Assembly (NCBI GenBank): GCA_905235305.1
Contig: CAJOLC010000009.1
Span: 1-40,438 of the forward strand
From: an uncultured Bacteroidaceae bacterium
GTDB taxonomy: Bacteria > Bacteroidota > Bacteroidia > Bacteroidales > Bacteroidaceae
DNA: 40,438 nucleotides
Direction: 5' to 3'
A program made the translations under genes and the position numbers. The notes under the pieces are model-generated. The model was not told where the DNA came from. It was given only the letters and a program-made list of their open reading frames with translations, and ran no database searches. Shown piece by piece: positions 37,301 through 40,438 of the stretch. Every line of letters starts with the position of its first letter. Positions within the stretch are counted from its first letter, which is position 1.

Positions 37301-38075
37301 TGACCTGCTCATTCGTTACGGCACACAGTTCCAGCAAGCACAGATGGAGGCACAGTTCTCGCTCTTCGGCATGGATTCCATAGAGCTGAACAAGCCTGCC
37401 GTGCCCGAGGCAGAGGAATGGACCGCTTTGGAGCGCCTGAACAAGGAGCGTTCGCTGGTCGGCATCTATCTGTCGGCACATCCTCTCGACGAGTATTACG
37501 TCATCCTGCAGAACGTCTGCAACCTGAAGATGGCTGAAATGGAGTACCTCACTGCCTTTGCCGGCCAGAGCGTCCGACTGGGTGGCATCGTGACTGCTAT
37601 CCGTTCCGGAACGACAAAGAACGGCAAGCCTTACGGCGTAGCCACTATCGAGGACTTCAGCGGCACGGGCGAGATTGCTCTCTTCGGCGATAATTGGGTG
37701 AAGTGGGGAGCTTTCCTGAGCGTAGACCGCTCTGTGCTCATCAGCGGAACCGTCGAGAAACATCGCTTCAAGGAGGGTGAGTATGAACTTCGCATCGGTC
37801 GTATCGACTGGCTTGCCGACGTCAGTGACAAGGTCATCGAGCGTATCACGATTCACGTCAACACGAATGTCTTGAGCAGAGACGACGTGGAGATGCTGAC
37901 ATCGTATGCAGAAGGAAATCAGGGAAACACAGCATTGCAGATGGTCTTCGTGGATGCCACAAATCCTCACAACCGGCTTCGCATGAACTCCGCTGGCACG
38001 CGAATCAAGGTGACGCGGCAGTTCCTGAACGACATCGAGAGCAGCGACGCACTATCATATAGCATTAACCAATAA
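34362..38075 (+). CDS. dnaE: DNA polymerase III alpha subunit
   Basis: The replicative polymerase. The 1237-aa protein has the PHP domain first (FVHLHVHSQYSLLDG at about 4-18 and MALTDHGNMYGV), then the C-family polymerase core with GPGRGSAAGSVVAYCLGIT (about 432-450) and the catalytic aspartates in LPDIDTDFDDDGRG (about 469-482), IHACGFIICRD, and the tandem helix-hairpin-helix (YGLTAIKGLGEAAVQAIVEER). The C-terminal OB-fold (GGIVTAIRSGTTKNGKPYGVATIEDFSG, in parts at about 1068-1095) is the DnaE1 type. Length is normal. trxA follows after 12 bp. Confidence 0.97.
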   Translation: MEDFVHLHVHSQYSLLDGQASIKGMVDKAIADGMRGMALTDHGNMYGVKELFDYCKKVNKERTENKLEPFKPIFGCEMYVARGGDKSVKVGKENQSGWHLIVLAKNLTGYHNLIKLVSRSWVDGFYMRPRTDHRDLATYHEGLIICSACIGGEVPRKIACGDLAGADEAVKWFHDIWGDDYYIELQRHEVKNPAQEANRETYEVQKRVNPVLIELARKHGVKLVCSNDSHFLDEDDAEAHDLLLCLSTGKDLDDPNRMRYSKQEWFKTRAEMNDLFADIPEALASTSEILDKVETYDLESNPIMPFFPIPEEFGTEELWRQKYSEEDLVREFTSDENGQNTLPEEAGRKKIQKLGGVDKLYRIKFEADYLAKLAYEGAARLYPTPLAKEIDDRIRFELHIMKTMGFPGYFLIVQDFINSARNELGVWVGPGRGSAAGSVVAYCLGITRLDPLKYDLLFERFLNPDRISLPDIDTDFDDDGRGKVLQWVMDKYGAENCAHIITYGRMAAKNSLKDVGRVEKVPLSVVNAWCKAMPERLPDGKKECLENFIESTTELKEAKFSRDAKVADTIKYALKLEGTIRNTGIHACGFIICRDPISDHVPVSTADDPDFPDRKTAVTQYDGHVIESTGLIKMDFLGLKTLSQLKEACRIVKEAHGIDVDLDNIPIDDASTYKLYQEGRTVGTFQFESAGMRKYLKELHPTVFEDLIAMNALYRPGPMDYIPQFIRRKNGQEPITYDLPACEEYLRDTYGITVYQEQVMLLSRKLAGFTRGESDTLRKAMGKKQKKVLEDLKPKFIDGGTRNGHDTKVLEKIWADWEKFASYAFNKSHAACYSWVAYQTAYMKAHYPAEFMAALLTRGKDDVKEVTKLLEECHAMRLEVLGPDVNESHLDFGVNDRQQIRYGLTAIKGLGEAAVQAIVEEREKNGPFKDIFDFAERVNMPAIKRNGLECLAMSGAFDNIAGNIRREQFVAENQKGDIFLDLLIRYGTQFQQAQMEAQFSLFGMDSIELNKPAVPEAEEWTALERLNKERSLVGIYLSAHPLDEYYVILQNVCNLKMAEMEYLTAFAGQSVRLGGIVTAIRSGTTKNGKPYGVATIEDFSGTGEIALFGDNWVKWGAFLSVDRSVLISGTVEKHRFKEGEYELRIGRIDWLADVSDKVIERITIHVNTNVLSRDDVEMLTSYAEGNQGNTALQMVFVDATNPHNRLRMNSAGTRIKVTRQFLNDIESSDALSYSINQ

Positions 38076-38087
38076 AATATAAGTATT

Positions 38088-38402
38088 ATGGCACAAGTAA
38101 TCAACACAGGTAACTTTGAGGCTCTGGTAGCAACCGGCAAGCCTATCGTATTGGACTTCTGGGCAACATGGTGTGGCCCTTGCAAGCGTCTTGCACCCAT
38201 CATCGAGGAACTGGCAAAGGACTATGATGGCAAGGCCATCGTCGGCAAGTGTGACGTGGAAGAGGACGAGGACCTGCCTGCACGCTTTGGCGTACGAAAC
38301 ATCCCGACCGTAGTCTTCCTCAAGGACGGCAAGGAAGTGGATCGCACCGTAGGCCTGTTGGCAAAGCCCGCTCTTGAAGAGAAGATCAAGGCATTGCTCT
38401 AA
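38088..38402 (+). CDS. trxA: Thioredoxin
   Basis: A 104-aa cytosolic thioredoxin that reduces protein disulfides. It has the active site WATWCGPCKRL (about 28-38; the two Cys in WCGPC), the buried Asp in VLDFW and the cis-Pro motif NIPTVVF. No signal peptide. It lies 12 bp after dnaE and is surely in the same transcript. Confidence 0.97.
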   Translation: MAQVINTGNFEALVATGKPIVLDFWATWCGPCKRLAPIIEELAKDYDGKAIVGKCDVEEDEDLPARFGVRNIPTVVFLKDGKEVDRTVGLLAKPALEEKIKALL

Positions 38403-38423
38403 CCACCGACCACTCTTCTCATT

Positions 38424-38448
38424 CCCTAACCCCTAATCCTTAATCCAC
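38424..38448. repeat. Heptad repeats (CCCTAAC/CCCTAAT/CCTTAAT)
   Basis: CCCTAAC, CCCTAAT, CCTTAAT and CCAC in 7-bp steps run up to the start codon of the next gene. The words match those upstream of dnaE. Confidence 0.6.
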
Positions 38449-38772
38449 ATGAGTACCTTTGAAGAAGACCTCCTCAACGACGCTGAGGATGACCGCCAGA
38501 CGGTCGAGTACATCCAGAACTACCTGCCACAGGAACTCAAGGACAAGTTCACGGAGGACGAACTCTATTACTTCATCGATGTCATCGGCGAGTATTATGT
38601 CGACTTGCTCGACAAGCATAATGGCGACGAAGATATTGACATCGACGTGGAGGAAGTGGCAAAGTACGTCGCAAAGCAAGCCAAGAAGGACAAGATGGGC
38701 GACTTCGACCCGGAAGACCTCCGCTGGGTTGTGGACGGCGAGCTGGAGTACGGAGAGTCAATTGAAAGTTGA
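38449..38772 (+). CDS. Small acidic conserved-type protein, unknown function
   Basis: A 107-aa, strongly acidic protein ([65 protein letters not shown], shown here by its parts: N-terminal [13 protein letters not shown], central [17 protein letters not shown], later [18 protein letters not shown]). It is helical with no signal peptide. I do not recognise a named family; proteins of this kind are seen in Bacteroidales next to trxA/dnaE or cysS. The start ATG follows heptad repeats, and cysS begins 20 bp after its stop, so co-expression with both neighbours is likely. Confidence 0.8.
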   Translation: MSTFEEDLLNDAEDDRQTVEYIQNYLPQELKDKFTEDELYYFIDVIGEYYVDLLDKHNGDEDIDIDVEEVAKYVAKQAKKDKMGDFDPEDLRWVVDGELEYGESIES

Positions 38773-38792
38773 ACATTGATAATTTCACATTT

Positions 38793-40292
38793 ATGGAACA
38801 ACCACTCCTTATTTATAATACTCTGAGCCGACAGAAGGAACGCTTCAAGCCACTCAACCCGGGACGCGTCGGGATGTATGTCTGCGGCCCGACTGTCTAT
38901 GGTGATGCCCACTTGGGACACGCTCGTCCGGCCATCACCTTCGACCTCCTCTACCGATACCTGCAGCACTTGGGCTACAAGGTGCGCTATGTCCGTAACA
39001 TCACGGACGTGGGCCATCTGGAGCACGATGCTGACGAGGGCGAGGACAAGATTGCAAAAAAGGCTCGGCTGGAACAGCTCGAGCCGATGGAAGTTGCGCA
39101 GTACTACACGAACCGCTTCCATGAAGCGATGGATGCTCTGGGCTGCCTGCCGCCGAGCATCGAGCCGCATGCCACGGGTCATATCATCGAGCAGCAGGCC
39201 CTCGTGCAACAGATCCTCGACAACGGCTATGCCTACGAAAGCAACGGAAGCGTCTACTTCGACATCGAGAAGTATAACAAGGACCACCGCTGGGGCATTC
39301 TCTCGGGCCGTGACCTGGAGAACATCAAGGACGCGAGCCGAGACCTGGCCGGAGTCGGCGAGAAGCGCAACCAGGCGGACTTCGCCCTTTGGAAAGCCGC
39401 CCAGCCTGAGCACATCATGCGCTGGCCGTCGCCCTGGAGCGATGGCTTCCCCGGATGGCACTGCGAATGCACGGCCATGGGCAAGAAGTACCTGGGCGAA
39501 CACTTCGACATCCACGGCGGAGGCATGGACCTCATCTTCCCCCACCACGAATGCGAGATAGCGCAAGCCATCGCCAGTCAAGGCAGCCAGATGGTACACT
39601 ACTGGATGCACAACAACATGATTACGATTGACGGCAAGAAGATGGGCAAGTCGTACAACAACTTCATCACTCTGCCCGAGTTCTTCGACGGCTCGCATCC
39701 GCTCCTCACACAGGCCTATACGCCCATGACGATACGTTTCTTCATCCTGCAGGCACACTACCGGTCGACGGTCGACTTCGGCAACGATGCCCTGCAGGCC
39801 GCAGAGAAGGGACTGGCGCGACTGATGGACGGACTGAACAACCTGCGTCGCCTCCAGGAGGGACAAAAGGTGAAGGGACAGCCGCAGGTCGAGATGAAGT
39901 ACGTCGACGAACTGCGCACGAAGCTCTACGACGCGATGAACGACGATCTGAACTCGCCCATCGTCATCAGTCACCTGTTCGATGCCTGCCGCACCATCAA
40001 TACTCTGGTGGACAAGAAAGCAAGCATCACAGCCGAAGTGGCACAGGCTCTGCTCGGTCTCATGCAGACATTCGTCGGCGACATCCTCGGCCTCCGTCAG
40101 GACACAGGCGTGAGCAACAAGGCACGCGAAGAAGCTTTCGGAGCCGTCGTAGACATGCTCCTGGAGCAGCGCCAGGCAGCAAAGGCAGAGAAGAACTGGG
40201 CCTTGAGCGACAAGATCCGCGACGACCTGGCTGCCCTCGGCTTTGAGGTGAAGGACACGAAGGACGGCTTCAGCTGGACCCTGAACAAGTAA
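38793..40292 (+). CDS. cysS: Cysteinyl-tRNA synthetase
   Basis: Charges tRNA-Cys with cysteine. The 499-aa class I synthetase (ATG at 38793; a TTG eight codons upstream is rejected) has the zinc-binding first Cys in [17 protein letters not shown], which includes the HIGH motif as HLGH (about 28-44). Then come [50 protein letters not shown] (further zinc ligands), and the KMSKS loop in the form KKMGKS (about 281-286). The C-terminal DALR-type domain follows. Last gene of the dnaE-trxA cluster. Confidence 0.97.
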   Translation: MEQPLLIYNTLSRQKERFKPLNPGRVGMYVCGPTVYGDAHLGHARPAITFDLLYRYLQHLGYKVRYVRNITDVGHLEHDADEGEDKIAKKARLEQLEPMEVAQYYTNRFHEAMDALGCLPPSIEPHATGHIIEQQALVQQILDNGYAYESNGSVYFDIEKYNKDHRWGILSGRDLENIKDASRDLAGVGEKRNQADFALWKAAQPEHIMRWPSPWSDGFPGWHCECTAMGKKYLGEHFDIHGGGMDLIFPHHECEIAQAIASQGSQMVHYWMHNNMITIDGKKMGKSYNNFITLPEFFDGSHPLLTQAYTPMTIRFFILQAHYRSTVDFGNDALQAAEKGLARLMDGLNNLRRLQEGQKVKGQPQVEMKYVDELRTKLYDAMNDDLNSPIVISHLFDACRTINTLVDKKASITAEVAQALLGLMQTFVGDILGLRQDTGVSNKAREEAFGAVVDMLLEQRQAAKAEKNWALSDKIRDDLAALGFEVKDTKDGFSWTLNK

Positions 40293-40438
40293 ACCCAAAT
40301 CGGTCATTAGAACGAAGAACTCAAAGATATTGACCTATGAAACTTCTATTTTAGTCCTCGCACATTTCTTTTTGGCATCTTTCCGCCTTATGTGCGGTCA
40401 CAATGCCCGCATTGCTCCCTTACATAAAACGAAAACCT
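40293..40438. other. Non-coding right edge after cysS
   Basis: No gene is seen in these 146 bp. A 7-bp inverted repeat CGCACAT ... ATGTGCG (40359-40365 and 40390-40396) with a 24-nt loop is the only structure; there is no T-run to support a terminator and no 22-bp array. Confidence 0.5.

Noticed and set aside
40359..40396. Terminator of cysS
   Set aside because: The 7-bp inverted repeat has a 24-nt loop and no T-run.

Overview
The window is chromosomal DNA of a member of the Bacteroidales, most likely Prevotellaceae or a close relative. Three things point there. Several promoters match the Bacteroidetes sigma consensus (TTTG, 19-20 bp, TAnnTTTG). Shine-Dalgarno sequences are mostly absent. 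The gene neighbourhoods are typical of the group: parE-coaD; sppA-lpxK-PNP-thiL; psd-pssA divergent from dnaE-trxA; a TPR protein, a DUF4292-type lipoprotein and an EnvC-like protein in a row; and a glsA/glsB glycine-lipid pair. The genes are core housekeeping genes rather than an accessory island. No rRNA, tRNA, CRISPR array or prophage was seen.

Layout from left to right. A truncated secreted repeat-type surface protein (minus) touches the left edge. Then coaD, a broken REP-associated tyrosine transposase (RAYT) flanked by hairpin repeats, parE and a GNAT-like gene (all minus). Next is a secreted 1351-aa GH2 beta-galactosidase preceded by an overlapping PfkB sugar kinase (minus). Divergent from the kinase are an HTH-S24 regulator and an unrecognised frameshifted gene (both plus). 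From 12.9 to 22.8 kb runs a long minus-strand gene train: a small secreted protein, glsA, glsB, dgt, dut, TPR protein, lipoprotein, EnvC-like protein and a RecQ-family helicase. It is followed by sppA-lpxK-PNP-thiL and a flippase-like membrane protein (minus). On the plus strand are rsmA-fbp, then the convergent phospholipid genes psd-pssA with an NlpC/P60 hydrolase (minus), and dnaE-trxA-small acidic protein-cysS (plus).

The genes join into a few themes: envelope lipid synthesis (glycine lipids, phosphatidylethanolamine, lipid A kinase, flippase), dNTP-pool hygiene and DNA maintenance (dut, dgt, RecQ, ParE, DnaE), cofactor synthesis (CoaD, ThiL) and beta-galactoside use.

The most unusual content lies between the genes. 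Seven spacers carry tandem arrays with an exact 22-bp period. Each unit is a short palindromic core plus a linker, and the core differs between arrays (CCCTATAGGG, GCGGCRYGCCGC, GCCTGAGGC). Three arrays share the same core order. Two include a unit that looks like an intrinsic terminator. A second class of spacer is built of roughly 7-8-bp repeats just upstream of genes. A third, different hairpin family flanks the transposase. I do not recognise the 22-bp family and cannot search for it here, so it is the best candidate for something undescribed.
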